From Streptomyces massasporeus (GTDB lineage: Bacteria; Actinomycetota; Actinomycetes; Streptomycetales; Streptomycetaceae): a stretch of 64,000 nucleotides of DNA. Both the position numbers and the translations under genes were made by a program. Of this stretch, positions 9,009-17,558 are shown in pieces; the stretch's first letter is position 1, and every line of letters begins with the position of its first letter. Under the pieces are notes generated by a model. That model was not told the DNA's origin. It ran no database searches and saw only the letters and a list, made by a program, of their open reading frames with translations. The DNA lies in NCBI RefSeq assembly GCF_014648995.1, contig NZ_BMSE01000018.1:62001-126000 (forward strand), in the 5' to 3' direction.

Positions 9009-10759
9009 ACCGCGGCACCCGCCCGTACCTGCCCGCCGTAGGCACCCTCCAGATACCGGGCGCGGGTCAGCGCCCGCGACACCTTGCCGCTGGAGGTGCG
9101 CGGCACGGTGCCCGGCGGCACCACGACGACGTCGGCCAGCCGCAGTCCGTGCCGGGCGGAGACGGCGCCGCGCACGGCACGCACCAGGGCGGCCACGTCC
9201 AGCTCGGCGAGGTGGGCGGTCCGCGCGTGCTCGGCCACGACGACCGCACACTCCCCACCGGCACCGCCCGGCACGGCGAAGGCGGCGAGCCGGTCCCGAC
9301 GCACCGCCTCGTGCGCCTCCTGCGCCGACGCCTCGACGTCCTGCGGGTAGTGGTTGCGCCCGTCGACGATGATCAGGTCCTTCAGCCGTCCCGTGACGAC
9401 GAGTTGTCCCTCCAGCACCGTCCCCAGATCACCCGTGCGCAGCCAGCGGCCCGGACCGGCCGCGCCGTCCGCGAACTCGGCGCCGAAGACCTCCTCCGAG
9501 TCCCGGTTCCAGTAGCCGCGGCCCACGTTCGGCCCCTGCACCCAGATCTCCCCGACCTCACCCTCCGGCAGCGGCACCCGCGTCACCGGGTCGGCGACCC
9601 GCACCCGCTGACCCGCCGGCGTGCCACAGCCCGTCAGCAGCACCGCCCGGGGATCCTCGGGCCGGGCGGGCAGGGCCTTTCCGGCCGCCAGGGCGTCGCG
9701 GTCGAGCGCGAACCGGCTGAGCGGCTCACCCGGCCGGGCCGCGCACACGAACACCGTGGCCTCGGCCAGCCCGTACGACGGGCAGTGCGTCCCGGGTGCC
9801 AGGCCCTGGTTCGCGAACGCCGCGTGGAACCGGTCGGCCGTGCCCGGGCGGACCGGCTCACTGCCGTTGATCAACGCGGTCACCCCGTCCAGCCGCAGAC
9901 CCTCCTTCTGGTCGGCGGTGACGGTCGCGACGCAGTAGTCGTAGGCGAAGTTGGGCGCGGCGCTCACGGCGTGCGGATGCGCGGCGAGCAGTCGCAGCCA
10001 GCGCACTGGTTCGTGCAGGAACGCGGCCGGGTCCATCAGCACCGACAGCGCGCCGCGCGCCACCGGGGCCGCGACGCTGAGCACCAGGCCCATGTCGTGG
10101 TAGAGCGGCAGCCAGCCCACACTGGTCATCGGGCGGGTGTCGAGGCCGTAGGCGGCCAGGGCCTGGCGGGCGTTGGCGACGACGTTGCCGTGGCTGATCT
10201 CCACGCCGGCCGGGGCGCGGGTCGAACCGGACGTGTACTGGAGGTAGGCGGGTGCCCCGGGGTCCAGGGGGACCGGTTGCCGGTCCGGGCCGCCGTCGGG
10301 CACCTCGTCCGCCACGACGATCCGCGGGCCGCCGGCCCCGAGGAAGTCCCGCACCTCGTCATGGGCCCGGCTCGTGGTCACCACCACCGAGGGCCGCGCG
10401 TCGGCCAGGACGCCCGCGAGCCGGTCGGCGTGCCCGGGCAGGCCCGGCGTGTACAGCGGGACGGCGACCAGCCCGGCGGACAGGGCCCCGAGGAAGGCGG
10501 TCACGTACTCCGTACCCTGCGGACACAGCAGGGCGACCCGGTCCCCGGGCCCGGCCTCGTCGGCGAGGCGCGCGGCGAGCGCCCGCACCCGCACGTCCAG
10601 GCGGCGCCAGGTCAGGGTGCGGTGGACGCCGCGCGAGTGCGGCGCCGGATGCTCGACGAAGGTGAAGGCCCGGCGGTCGGGTGTGGTCTCGGCCCAGTGC
10701 CGTACGTACTCCGGCAGGGTGGGGCACGCGGGCGCGAGCGGGGGGCGGCGGCTGTCCAT
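9005..10759 (-). CDS. Long-chain fatty acyl-AMP ligase (FadD32-like FAAL)
   Basis: A 584-residue adenylate-forming enzyme. It has the AMP-binding YTSGST at 175-180, WLPLYHDMGL at about 216-225, the AAPNFAYDYC segment typical of FAALs, a WLRTGDLG region, and GRNHYPQDVE near the C-terminal domain hinge. FAALs activate fatty acids as acyl-AMP and load them on an ACP instead of CoA. The partner is almost certainly the N-terminal ACP of the PKS, whose gene overlaps this one by 4 bp. AGGAG precedes the ATG, and the carboxylase gene ends 72 bp upstream. It is the expected donor enzyme for a Pks13-type condensation. Acyl chain length cannot be read from sequence. Confidence 0.93.
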   Translation of the reverse strand: MDSRRPPLAPACPTLPEYVRHWAETTPDRRAFTFVEHPAPHSRGVHRTLTWRRLDVRVRALAARLADEAGPGDRVALLCPQGTEYVTAFLGALSAGLVAVPLYTPGLPGHADRLAGVLADARPSVVVTTSRAHDEVRDFLGAGGPRIVVADEVPDGGPDRQPVPLDPGAPAYLQYTSGSTRAPAGVEISHGNVVANARQALAAYGLDTRPMTSVGWLPLYHDMGLVLSVAAPVARGALSVLMDPAAFLHEPVRWLRLLAAHPHAVSAAPNFAYDYCVATVTADQKEGLRLDGVTALINGSEPVRPGTADRFHAAFANQGLAPGTHCPSYGLAEATVFVCAARPGEPLSRFALDRDALAAGKALPARPEDPRAVLLTGCGTPAGQRVRVADPVTRVPLPEGEVGEIWVQGPNVGRGYWNRDSEEVFGAEFADGAAGPGRWLRTGDLGTVLEGQLVVTGRLKDLIIVDGRNHYPQDVEASAQEAHEAVRRDRLAAFAVPGGAGGECAVVVAEHARTAHLAELDVAALVRAVRGAVSARHGLRLADVVVVPPGTVPRTSSGKVSRALTRARYLEGAYGGQVRAGAAV

Positions 10760-10831
10760 CAGGCGGGGCTCCTCACGGCGCGGATCGGCTTACGGGTCAC
10801 AACAACGGGACAGGGGGAGAGAAGAGGGCGG

Positions 10832-12406
10832 CTAGAGGGGGATGTTGCCGTGCCGGCGTTCCGGCATCGGGGCGCGTTTGCCCCGCAGTGCGCGCAGGGC
10901 GCGGCAGACCTGCTCGCGCGTCTCGCGCGGCGCGATGACAGCGTCGACATAGCCGCGCTCGGCGGCGAGGAACGGGGTGCCGTGGGTGCGTTCGTATGCG
11001 GCGAGGAGGTCGGCGCGCAGCGCCTCCGGGTCGTCGGACGCGGCCAGTTCACGCCGGTGCAGGACGCCCACGGCCCCTTCGGCGCCCATGACGGCGATCC
11101 GGGCGGTGGGCCAGGCGAGGTTGACGTCGGCACCCAGGTGCTTGGAGCCCATCACGGCGTAGCCGCCGCCGTACGCCTTGCGCACCACGACCGTGACCTT
11201 GGGGACGGTGGCCTCGGCGTAGGCGTAGAGCAGTTTCGCGCCGCGCCGGATGATCCCGGCCTGCTCCTGCCGCACCCCGGACAGATATCCGGGCACGTCG
11301 GCGAAGGTGAGCAGCGGGATGCCGAACGCGTCGCAGAACCGGACGAACCGTGCGGCCTTCTCGGACGCGTCGATGTCGAGGACCCCGGCGGCGTGCAGCG
11401 GCTGGTTGGCCACGACGCCCACCGAGCGGCCCTCGATCCGGGCCAGGGCGCAGATGATGTTCGGCGCGAACAGCTCCTGCACCGGGAGCAGTTCACCGTC
11501 GTCGACGACCGCGTGCAGGACGTCCCGCATGTCGTAGGCCTCGCCGAGCCGGTCCGGGACGATCGCGTCGAGCCCGTCACCGGCCGGGGCATGCCCGGGG
11601 GCGTACTCCGGGGGCCGTTCCAGATTGTTGGCCGGCAGGTACGACAGCAGGTCGCGCACGGTGTCGAGGGCGTCCCCCTCGTCGGCGGCCAGGAAGTGGG
11701 CGTTGCCGTTGACGGTGTTGCTGGTGCGGGCGCCGCCCAGTTCCTCGGCGGTGGTGCGCTCGCCGGTGACGGTCTCGATGACGTCGGGGCCGGTGACGAA
11801 CATGTGCGACGCGCCGTCCACCATGATCGTGAAGTCGGTGATCGCCGGCGAGTACGCGGCACCGCCCGCGCAGGGGCCGAGGACGACCGAGATCTGCGGG
11901 ATCACCCCGGACGCCTTGACGTTGCGCCGGACCAGCTCGGCGTAGAGGGCGAGCGAGGCGACACCCTCCTGGATCCGGGCCCCGCCGGAGTCGTTCAGGC
12001 CGATCACCGGGCAGCCCGTCTTCAGGGCCAGCTCCATCAGGGCGACGGTCTTCTCCCCGAAGGCCTCGCCCATGCTGCCGCCGAACACGGTGGAGTCCTG
12101 GGCGAACACGCAGACCGGGCGGCCGTCGACCGTGCCGTACCCGGTGACCACGCCGTCGCCGTAGGGGCGGCGGGCGTCGTGCTCCGCGGGCCGGGCCCGG
12201 ACGAACAGACCGGTCTCGGTGAAGGAGTCCTTGTCCACGAGCCGCTCGATCCGCTCCCGGGCCGAGAACTCCCCGCGTCTGCGCGGACCGCCCTGAGTCA
12301 CCGCACGCTCGCGGCGGTGCTCCAGGCCGGCGACGCGCTCCGCGGTGCCCCCGGGCGGGTGCGTCGCCGTCTCCCCCGGACCGGATGCCGTCACCTCTGT
12401 GCTCAC
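10832..12406 (-). CDS. Acyl-CoA carboxylase beta (carboxyltransferase) subunit, AccD/PccB type
   Basis: A 524-residue carboxyltransferase subunit. LNDSGGARIQEGVASL, VLGPCAGGAAYSPAI and the closing RRHGNIPL are family signatures; propionyl- and acyl-CoA carboxylase beta subunits are about 520-530 residues long. The GTG start at 12406 has GGAGG 5 bp upstream; longer ATG extensions run through the promoter region. The enzyme carboxylates acyl-CoA together with a biotinylated alpha subunit that is not in the window. As first gene of the AccD-FAAL-PKS-esterase operon it probably makes the PKS extender. Residue 417 is Ala where Streptomyces coelicolor PccB has Asp422, a position known to set acyl-chain specificity. 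A housekeeping PccB copy is the less likely alternative. Confidence 0.92.
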   Translation of the reverse strand: MSTEVTASGPGETATHPPGGTAERVAGLEHRRERAVTQGGPRRRGEFSARERIERLVDKDSFTETGLFVRARPAEHDARRPYGDGVVTGYGTVDGRPVCVFAQDSTVFGGSMGEAFGEKTVALMELALKTGCPVIGLNDSGGARIQEGVASLALYAELVRRNVKASGVIPQISVVLGPCAGGAAYSPAITDFTIMVDGASHMFVTGPDVIETVTGERTTAEELGGARTSNTVNGNAHFLAADEGDALDTVRDLLSYLPANNLERPPEYAPGHAPAGDGLDAIVPDRLGEAYDMRDVLHAVVDDGELLPVQELFAPNIICALARIEGRSVGVVANQPLHAAGVLDIDASEKAARFVRFCDAFGIPLLTFADVPGYLSGVRQEQAGIIRRGAKLLYAYAEATVPKVTVVVRKAYGGGYAVMGSKHLGADVNLAWPTARIAVMGAEGAVGVLHRRELAASDDPEALRADLLAAYERTHGTPFLAAERGYVDAVIAPRETREQVCRALRALRGKRAPMPERRHGNIPL

Positions 12407-12681
12407 AACCACCTCCGAAGTGGTCCTCGAATATGGCAGTGAGGCGGAGGAGTGCCCTACGGATCGCCGGTCTGTGTGGGGGAGATGAGTCCTCGGGCGC
12501 GGGGTTTCATCCGGGTGTGACAAGGAGGGCGTGGGACGGCCCGGGCGCGATGCCGTGGTCCGGGGCGCGATTCAGCGGTCCGGGTGCTGAATGCGTTCTC
12601 CTTCTTCTATTGGACCCCCGGCCGCGCGGCGTCCAGGCTGGAGTGCACCATCGCCCGCCAGCCGGAAGAGGTCACGAACCC

Positions 12682-13539
12682 ATGCACACCCGCCGCATCG
12701 GTGACGTCGAGGTCAGCGCGATCGGCCTGGGCGCGATGCCCATGTCCATCGAGGGACGACCGGACGAGGACCGCTCCCTCGCCACCATCCACGCCGCACT
12801 CGACGCCGGCGTGACCCTGATCGACACCGCGGACGCCTACCACCGCGACGCCGACGAGGTCGGTCACAACGAGACCCTGGTCGCCAAGGCCCTCGCCTCG
12901 CACGACCGCGGCGGCGACGTCCTCGTCGCCACCAAGGGCGGCCACCTCCGCCCCGGCGACGGCAGCTGGACCCTCGACGGCAGCCCCCGCCATCTCAAGG
13001 CGGCCTGCGAGGAGTCCCTGCGCCGGCTCGGCGTCGAGGCCATCGGCCTCTACCAGTTCCACCGTCCCGACCCGCGCGTCCCCTACGCCGAGTCCGTCGG
13101 CGTGATCCGCGACCTGCTGGACGAGGGCAAGATCCGCATGGCCGGCATCTCGAACGCGAACCCCGAACAGATCAGGCAGGCCGGCGAGATCCTGGGCGGA
13201 CGTCTGGTCTCCGTACAGAACCAGTTCTCCCCGGCCTTCCGCTCCAGCGAGCCGGAGTTGCGCCTGTGCGACGAACTCGGGATCGCGTTCCTGCCCTGGA
13301 GCCCCCTCGGCGGGATCTCCAAGGCCGGTGAACTCGGCTCGGGCCACGCGCCCTTCGCCCGCATCGCCGAGGCGCACGGCGTCAGCGCGCAGCGCGTGTG
13401 CCTGGCCTGGATGCTCGCCAAGTCGCCGGTCGTCGTCCCGATCCCGGGCGCGAGCCGGCCCGAGACGATCCGCGACTCGCTCGCCGCCACCGACCTCGTC
13501 CTGACGGCGGACGAACTGGCGGAGCTGGACGTCGCCTGA
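12682..13539 (+). CDS. Aldo/keto reductase
   Basis: A 285-residue cytosolic NADPH-dependent oxidoreductase. The catalytic tetrad can be placed in DTADAYHR (Asp, Tyr), VATKGG (Lys) and YQFHRPD (His). NADPH-binding signatures near the end are VVPIPGASRPETI. It is divergent from the AccD operon across 275 bp, so the two could share regulation, but no common operator was seen. The start ATG at 12682 follows a weak GGAAGAGG site; upstream in-frame codons overlap the divergent promoter region. The substrate is unknown. It could in principle reduce a carbonyl, but nothing links it directly to the PKS product. Confidence 0.88.
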   Translation: MHTRRIGDVEVSAIGLGAMPMSIEGRPDEDRSLATIHAALDAGVTLIDTADAYHRDADEVGHNETLVAKALASHDRGGDVLVATKGGHLRPGDGSWTLDGSPRHLKAACEESLRRLGVEAIGLYQFHRPDPRVPYAESVGVIRDLLDEGKIRMAGISNANPEQIRQAGEILGGRLVSVQNQFSPAFRSSEPELRLCDELGIAFLPWSPLGGISKAGELGSGHAPFARIAEAHGVSAQRVCLAWMLAKSPVVVPIPGASRPETIRDSLAATDLVLTADELAELDVA

Positions 13540-13545
13540 GCAGAC

Positions 13546-13587
13546 CACGAGACCCGGGGACGGCCGCGCGCCGCCCCGGGTCTCGTG
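13546..13587 (+). terminator. Hairpin terminator of the aldo/keto reductase gene
   Basis: A perfect 14-bp inverted repeat, CACGAGACCCGGGG (13546-13559) and its complement (13574-13587), encloses a 14-nt loop just after the stop codon. The ABC-transporter remnant begins inside its last bases, which marks one end of a past rearrangement. Confidence 0.8.
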
Positions 13588-14156
13588 CTGCACGCGAGCC
13601 AGCGCGCGCGTTCGGTGGGCGAGGTCCTCCAGGCTCCCGAACTGGAGGACAACGAGGGCAAGGCCGAGCGCAGCGCCCTGCGCGGGGCCGTCACCTTCGA
13701 GCAGGTCGCCTACGCCTACGAGACCGACGGGCGCACCGCCGTGCGGGACTTCACCCTCGACGTCGCACCGGGCGAGACCATCGCCCTCGTGGGCGCGTCC
13801 GGCGCGGGCAAGTCCACCGTCCTCAACCTCGTCATCGGCGTCATCCGGCCCACCTCGGGCCGGCTGCTGCTCGACGGCGCCGACATGAACGGCCTCGCCC
13901 TGCACACCTACCGGCGCTTCCTGTCGGTGGTGCCGCAGGAGTCGATCCTCTTCGACGGCACGATCCGCGAGAACGTCGCCTACGGCATGGACGACGCCGA
14001 CGAGGAGACGGTACGGGCGGCCCTGCGCGACGCCAACGCGCTGGAGTTCGTCTCGTCGTGATGGGCGACGGTCGCATCGACGAGATCGGCACACACGAGG
14101 AGCTCCTGCACCGGGGTGGGGCCTACACGGCCCTGCACAGCGGCCAGATCGCCTAA
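13585..14156 (+). pseudogene. ABC exporter (MsbA-type) remnant with two deletions
   Basis: The first part (13585-14059) reads as the end of an exporter linker and half of a nucleotide-binding domain: FEQVAYAYETDG, Walker A GASGAGKST, and Q-loop VVPQESILFDGTIRENV. It stops after NALEFVSS. A few bases later another frame reads VVMGDGRIDEIGTHEELL through HSGQIA, the normal end of such proteins, with stop at 14154-14156. The membrane domain, the LSGGQ signature, Walker B and the switch histidine are all missing. About 85 codons have been lost internally and the whole N-terminal half is gone. It cannot be a working transporter. Confidence 0.88.
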
Positions 14157-14267
14157 GACCGGTCGCATCCGATCACTTCTCGTCAAATCTGACCCAGGTA
14201 AGAAAATCGTGTGAATGTTTCCGCGTGGTTCGGGCATACGCAGCGAAAACAGAGAGAGGGGCGCTAC

Positions 14268-14519
14268 GTGCTTGTACCGGACCGGAAGATCGTCAGGGAG
14301 TTGCTGACGCGGTACGCGTCGCTGAGGATCGCTCAGTCGGAGAGGCACGTGCCGACGGCGGCACGCGAACTGGAGGACGTCAGCTACACGCTGTGCGTGA
14401 TGATGGGGACGTCCGACATCAGCGACGCCATCGCGAAGGCGGATGTCCTGCTGCTCACCGAAGGGCGGCCCGATGCCGCCGAGGCGGGCGGCGAGAACGG
14501 CCTGACGCTGGTCGGCTGA
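14268..14519 (+). CDS. Small DUF5133-type protein
   Basis: An 83-residue cytoplasmic protein from a GTG at 14268 preceded by AGAGAGGGG. It reads MLVPDRKIVRELLTRYASLR, then a RHVPTAARELEDVSYTLCVMMGT segment, and ends near LTLVG. This matches the small DUF5133 family that is frequent in Streptomyces and has no established function. An in-frame GTG at 14211 would add 19 residues but lacks a good site. It follows the ABC remnant and converges on a regulator gene, with a strong hairpin between them. Secondary structure appears mostly helical. Confidence 0.75.
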   Translation: MLVPDRKIVRELLTRYASLRIAQSERHVPTAARELEDVSYTLCVMMGTSDISDAIAKADVLLLTEGRPDAAEAGGENGLTLVG

Positions 14520-14553
14520 CGGATGTGAGGCCCGGCACGGACCGGGCGGTGCG

Positions 14554-14589
14554 CGCCTCGGCGGCCCCTGCCCAGGGGCCGCCGAGGCG
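14554..14589. terminator. Bidirectional terminator, 17-bp arms
   Basis: CGCCTCGGCGGCCCCTG (14554-14570) is repeated inverted at 14573-14589 with only 2 bp between. It lies between the convergent stops of the DUF5133 gene and the GlxA-type regulator. Confidence 0.85.
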
Positions 14590-14591
14590 TC

Positions 14592-15539
14592 TCACCGCCC
14601 GTGGAACGCCGTCCGGTAGGCGTACGGCGTGGTGCCCACCACCTTGCGGAACCGCTCCCGGAACGCGGTCGGCGAGCCGAACCCGGCCTGGCGTGCGATC
14701 CGTTCGACGGAGTGGTCGGAACTCTCCAGCAGGAACTGGGCGCGCCGCACCCGCGCCCGCAGCAGCCACTGCAACGGCGTGGTGCCGGTCTGTTCGCGGA
14801 AGCGCCGGCTGAAGGTCCGCTCGCTCATTCCCGCCCGTGCGGCCAGCGCGCCCAGCGTCACCTCGTGCGCCAGGTTGTCCTCGATCCACTCCAGCAGCGG
14901 TTCCAGAGCCGAACCCCGGGGGACCGGCGGATGCTCGTGCACGATGAACTGGGCCTGTCCGCCCTCGCGTTCCAGCGGCATGACCGACATCCGGGCGACG
15001 TTCGCGGCGACGGCCGATCCCAGGTCCCGGCGGATCATGTGCAGGCACAGATCCAGCGCGGCGGCGGCCCCGGCCGAGGTGAGGATCTGCCCGTTGTCGA
15101 CGTACAGCACGTCCGGCGCCACCTCGACCCGCGGGAAGCGGCGGGCCAGTTCACCGGCGGCCACCCAGTGGGTGGTGGCACGCAGGCCGTCCAGCAGCCC
15201 GGCCTCCGCCAGCACGAAGGCGCCGACGCACACCGACGCGATCCGGGTCCCTGCCTCGGCCGCCTTCCGCAGGGCCGCCAGCACCCGGGCGGACGGCGGT
15301 GCGGCGTCGGGGGAGCAGCCGGGCACGATGACGGTGTCCGCCTCGGCCAGCGCCTCCAGGCCTCGCTCGATGCGCAGGGTGAAGCCGCCGTCCGCGCGCA
15401 CCTCGGGCGTCTCGGCGCACAACCGGACCCGGTAGGCGGGCCGCCCGTCCGGCAGATGAGTCCAGGCGAAGGTCTGCTGGGGTGCCGCCATGTCGAACGG
15501 CACCACGTGATCGAGAACCAGGATCGCCACGGAGTGCAT
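14592..15539 (-). CDS. GlxA-type AraC-family regulator (DJ-1/PfpI domain plus HTH)
   Basis: A 315-residue protein. The N-terminal DJ-1/PfpI domain includes VAILVLDHVVPFDMAAP and a VCVGAFVLAEAGLLDG nucleophile-elbow region. The C-terminal two-helix AraC domain includes LAARAGMSERTFSRRF and ARQAGFGSPTAFRERF, then TTPYAYR. Such proteins are usually activators of nearby catabolic or stress genes; the ligand is unknown. The start is taken at ATG 15539, where homology begins. No clear Shine-Dalgarno is seen, so it may be leaderless. It is divergent from the DUF2269-like membrane gene at 15725. A paralogue with the same layout lies at 62376-63320. Confidence 0.92.
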   Translation of the reverse strand: MHSVAILVLDHVVPFDMAAPQQTFAWTHLPDGRPAYRVRLCAETPEVRADGGFTLRIERGLEALAEADTVIVPGCSPDAAPPSARVLAALRKAAEAGTRIASVCVGAFVLAEAGLLDGLRATTHWVAAGELARRFPRVEVAPDVLYVDNGQILTSAGAAAALDLCLHMIRRDLGSAVAANVARMSVMPLEREGGQAQFIVHEHPPVPRGSALEPLLEWIEDNLAHEVTLGALAARAGMSERTFSRRFREQTGTTPLQWLLRARVRRAQFLLESSDHSVERIARQAGFGSPTAFRERFRKVVGTTPYAYRTAFHGR

Positions 15540-15724
15540 GACGGCCACCCTAGGCGACTTCCCGCCACCCCTGTGAAGTGGGGACAGTGGCGGTCCTGGA
15601 GAGGAGAGCGCAGGTCGGACGAGATGGCGAGAACCCGTTGGAAGCTGTCGTTCCAGCCCATGGGCGCACCCGCGGGGGCGTCCTAGCGTGGGCGGCGTCG
15701 ACCGCATTCACGGAAAGAGCCCCG

Positions 15725-16177
15725 GTGACCAAGATCCTGCTGTCCCTCCATGTCCTGGCCGCCATCGTCGCCATCGGTCCCGTGACCGTCGCGGCCAGCA
15801 TGTTCCCGCCCGCCGCGCGCCGCGCGACCCCCTCGGGCGGCGTCGGCACCCCGGCGCTCCTGCACCGCATCTGCCGCGTCTACTCGGGTGTCGGGCTGGC
15901 CGTCCCGGCCCTCGGGTTCGCCACCGCGGCCGCGATGGGCGTCCTCGGCAGCGGATGGCTCATCACCTCCATCGCCCTGACCGCCGCGGCCGCCGGCATC
16001 CTGGTGGCCTTTGTCCTGCCCCGCCAGGAGGAACTCCTCGACCGACTGAAGGACGAGCGGGCTCCCGACCACCGGGACACGGTGCAACTCGCCATGTTCA
16101 CCGGCATCTTCAACCTGCTCTGGGCCACGGTCACCGTCCTGATGATCGTCCGGCCCGGTTCCACGACCGGAGCCTGA
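15725..16177 (+). CDS. DUF2269-like integral membrane protein
   Basis: A 150-residue membrane protein with about four hydrophobic segments: residues 4-27, 55-75, 80-99 and 123-143. It starts MTKILLSLHVLAAIVAIGPV, typical of the DUF2269 family. The GTG start at 15725 follows GGAAAG. The function of the family is unknown. It is divergent from the GlxA-type regulator at 14592-15539, which makes it a candidate target of that regulator. Confidence 0.82.
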   Translation: MTKILLSLHVLAAIVAIGPVTVAASMFPPAARRATPSGGVGTPALLHRICRVYSGVGLAVPALGFATAAAMGVLGSGWLITSIALTAAAAGILVAFVLPRQEELLDRLKDERAPDHRDTVQLAMFTGIFNLLWATVTVLMIVRPGSTTGA

Positions 16178-16317
16178 AGAGCCCGGCCTCCGCTTGTCAC
16201 GGATGTCCGGTCTGCGTCAAGTCATCCCAAGGAATTCACACTCCGGGACACCGCGCCGCCTACACTCGCAGTCTCGCCCCCATCACGGGGCCGACGAGCA
16301 GAAAGGCGCGTTGACGG

Positions 16318-16521
16318 GTGTTCCAGGATTCCCCCATCTACGACCGACTCATCGCGGAGCGCGGTGACGTACCCGCACAGGTGCGCCGCGAGGCCGAACG
16401 TGTGAGCAGGGAACTGGAGCTGGTCATGCGGCCCTCACAGTCCCTCGGCTACGACCGTCCGCACTCCCCGGGCGCGGGCTGGCAGCGCGCGGGCATGCTC
16501 CCCGGCCCGCGCCCGCAGTGA
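16318..16521 (+). CDS. Small conserved-looking protein, function unknown
   Basis: A 67-residue protein from a GTG with GAAAGG upstream. It reads VFQDSPIYDRLIAERGDVP, then a charged helix (VRREAERVSRELELVMR) and a proline/glycine-rich tail. No signal peptide or membrane segment is seen. I recall similar short proteins in other Streptomyces but no function. A hairpin follows the stop. Confidence 0.65.
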   Translation: MFQDSPIYDRLIAERGDVPAQVRREAERVSRELELVMRPSQSLGYDRPHSPGAGWQRAGMLPGPRPQ

Positions 16522-16531
16522 ACCACCAGGC

Positions 16532-16552
16532 GGGCCCGGGATCGCCGGGCCC
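16532..16552. terminator. Hairpin between convergent genes
   Basis: GGGCCCGG (16532-16539) and CCGGGCCC (16545-16552) form an 8-bp stem with a 5-nt loop, between the small protein stop and the ATP-grasp ligase stop. Confidence 0.65.
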
Positions 16553-16558
16553 GGTCAC

Positions 16559-17542
16559 TCAACGGACTCTCGTGTGGGAACCGTTGACATGGGACGGCTG
16601 GACCGGCACCGGCCGGGCCAGCCACTCGGCGATGGTCCGGGCGATCGGCTGACCCGTCTCCACTTCGACGAACCCGAACTGCCCCGACTGGTTGCACTCC
16701 AGGAACCACCAGGTGCCGTCGGAGTCCTCCACGAAGTCGAAAGCCCCGTAGGCCAGTCCGGCCTCCCGCAGGTAGGACAGCACGCCCGGCGCGATGCAGG
16801 ACGGCACGTCGACCGGGAGCCACGGCGAGCCGGGCGCGGCGAAGCGCACGTCGACCTCGTCCGGGTCCGCGTCGTCCGCGGTCGTCTTGCGGGCGGCCAG
16901 CATCCGTTCGCCCACGACGGTGAGCCGGATGTCGGCCCGCTTGGTGATCCGCCGTTGCAGCAGCGTCGGCCCGAACGCGACGGCCGAGAAGTCCGTGTCC
17001 GGCGCGACCCGGCTGGTCGGCACGGCCCGGGGCGGGTCCTGCGGATGCGCTCCCGACACCGGCTTGACCACCAGTTCCGGGTAGCGCTCCGCGAACTCGC
17101 GGGCGGCGCGCGGGAAGGTCGTGATCAGCGTCGCGGGCACGGGCAGGCCGCATCTCTGGGCGAGGCGCAGCTGCCACGGCTTGTGCCGGGCCCGGCGGGC
17201 CGCGTCGGGGTCGTTCATCCAGCGCGCGTCCGAGCTGCGCAGCATGCCGTAGAGCGCCTGGGCGGCTTCCTCGGTCAGCCATGCGGACGGCTGGGCCGCC
17301 CGTGCGGCCGGGACGCCGGGCCGGCGCACCCACACGGACCGGAGTCCCCCGATGCTCACCAGCCGCCCCCCGGCGGACAGATGGCCGCGGAACCGGCCGT
17401 GCACGTACTCCCCCGAGAGTGCGACTCCACCGGTCAGGTCCGCGGGATCGACCCGGACCACCGGAACCCCCGTCGCGTTCAGGTGCACGACCACCATGTC
17501 CGCGGTGACGTCCTCCTCGCAGGTGAGGATCAGTACGGTCAT
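16559..17542 (-). CDS. tgmB: ATP-grasp graspetide synthetase (TgmB/MvdD-like)
   Basis: A 327-residue ATP-grasp ligase of the ribosomal-peptide maturase group (MvdC/MvdD/TgmB). MTVLILTCEEDVTADMVVVH opens the pre-ATP-grasp domain. ELVVKPVSG is the ATP-binding lysine region, RLTVVGERMLAAR follows, and DFVEDSDGTWWFLECNQSGQ holds the late acidic/Asn metal ligands. Such enzymes form omega-ester or omega-amide cross-links between Asp/Glu and Thr/Ser/Lys side chains of a precursor peptide. The precursor gene ends 16 bp upstream on the same strand. No methyltransferase of the kind found in some related loci is adjacent. Confidence 0.9.
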   Translation of the reverse strand: MTVLILTCEEDVTADMVVVHLNATGVPVVRVDPADLTGGVALSGEYVHGRFRGHLSAGGRLVSIGGLRSVWVRRPGVPAARAAQPSAWLTEEAAQALYGMLRSSDARWMNDPDAARRARHKPWQLRLAQRCGLPVPATLITTFPRAAREFAERYPELVVKPVSGAHPQDPPRAVPTSRVAPDTDFSAVAFGPTLLQRRITKRADIRLTVVGERMLAARKTTADDADPDEVDVRFAAPGSPWLPVDVPSCIAPGVLSYLREAGLAYGAFDFVEDSDGTWWFLECNQSGQFGFVEVETGQPIARTIAEWLARPVPVQPSHVNGSHTRVR

Positions 17543-17558
17543 CGTCGGCGGCCCGCGG

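Noticed and set aside
4134..9041. A very long plus-strand open frame opposite the PKS and ligase genes
   Set aside because: It is Arg/Gly/His-rich without motifs, and the opposite strand encodes a complete PKS with all catalytic residues. Long antisense frames are expected in GC-rich DNA.
9149..12442. A plus-strand open frame of over 1000 codons opposite the ligase and carboxylase
   Set aside because: Same composition artefact; both minus-strand genes are intact and recognisable.
12407..12523. A longer ATG-started form of the carboxylase
   Set aside because: The extra residues have no family match and occupy the divergent promoter region, whereas the GTG at 12406 has GGAGG at the right distance.
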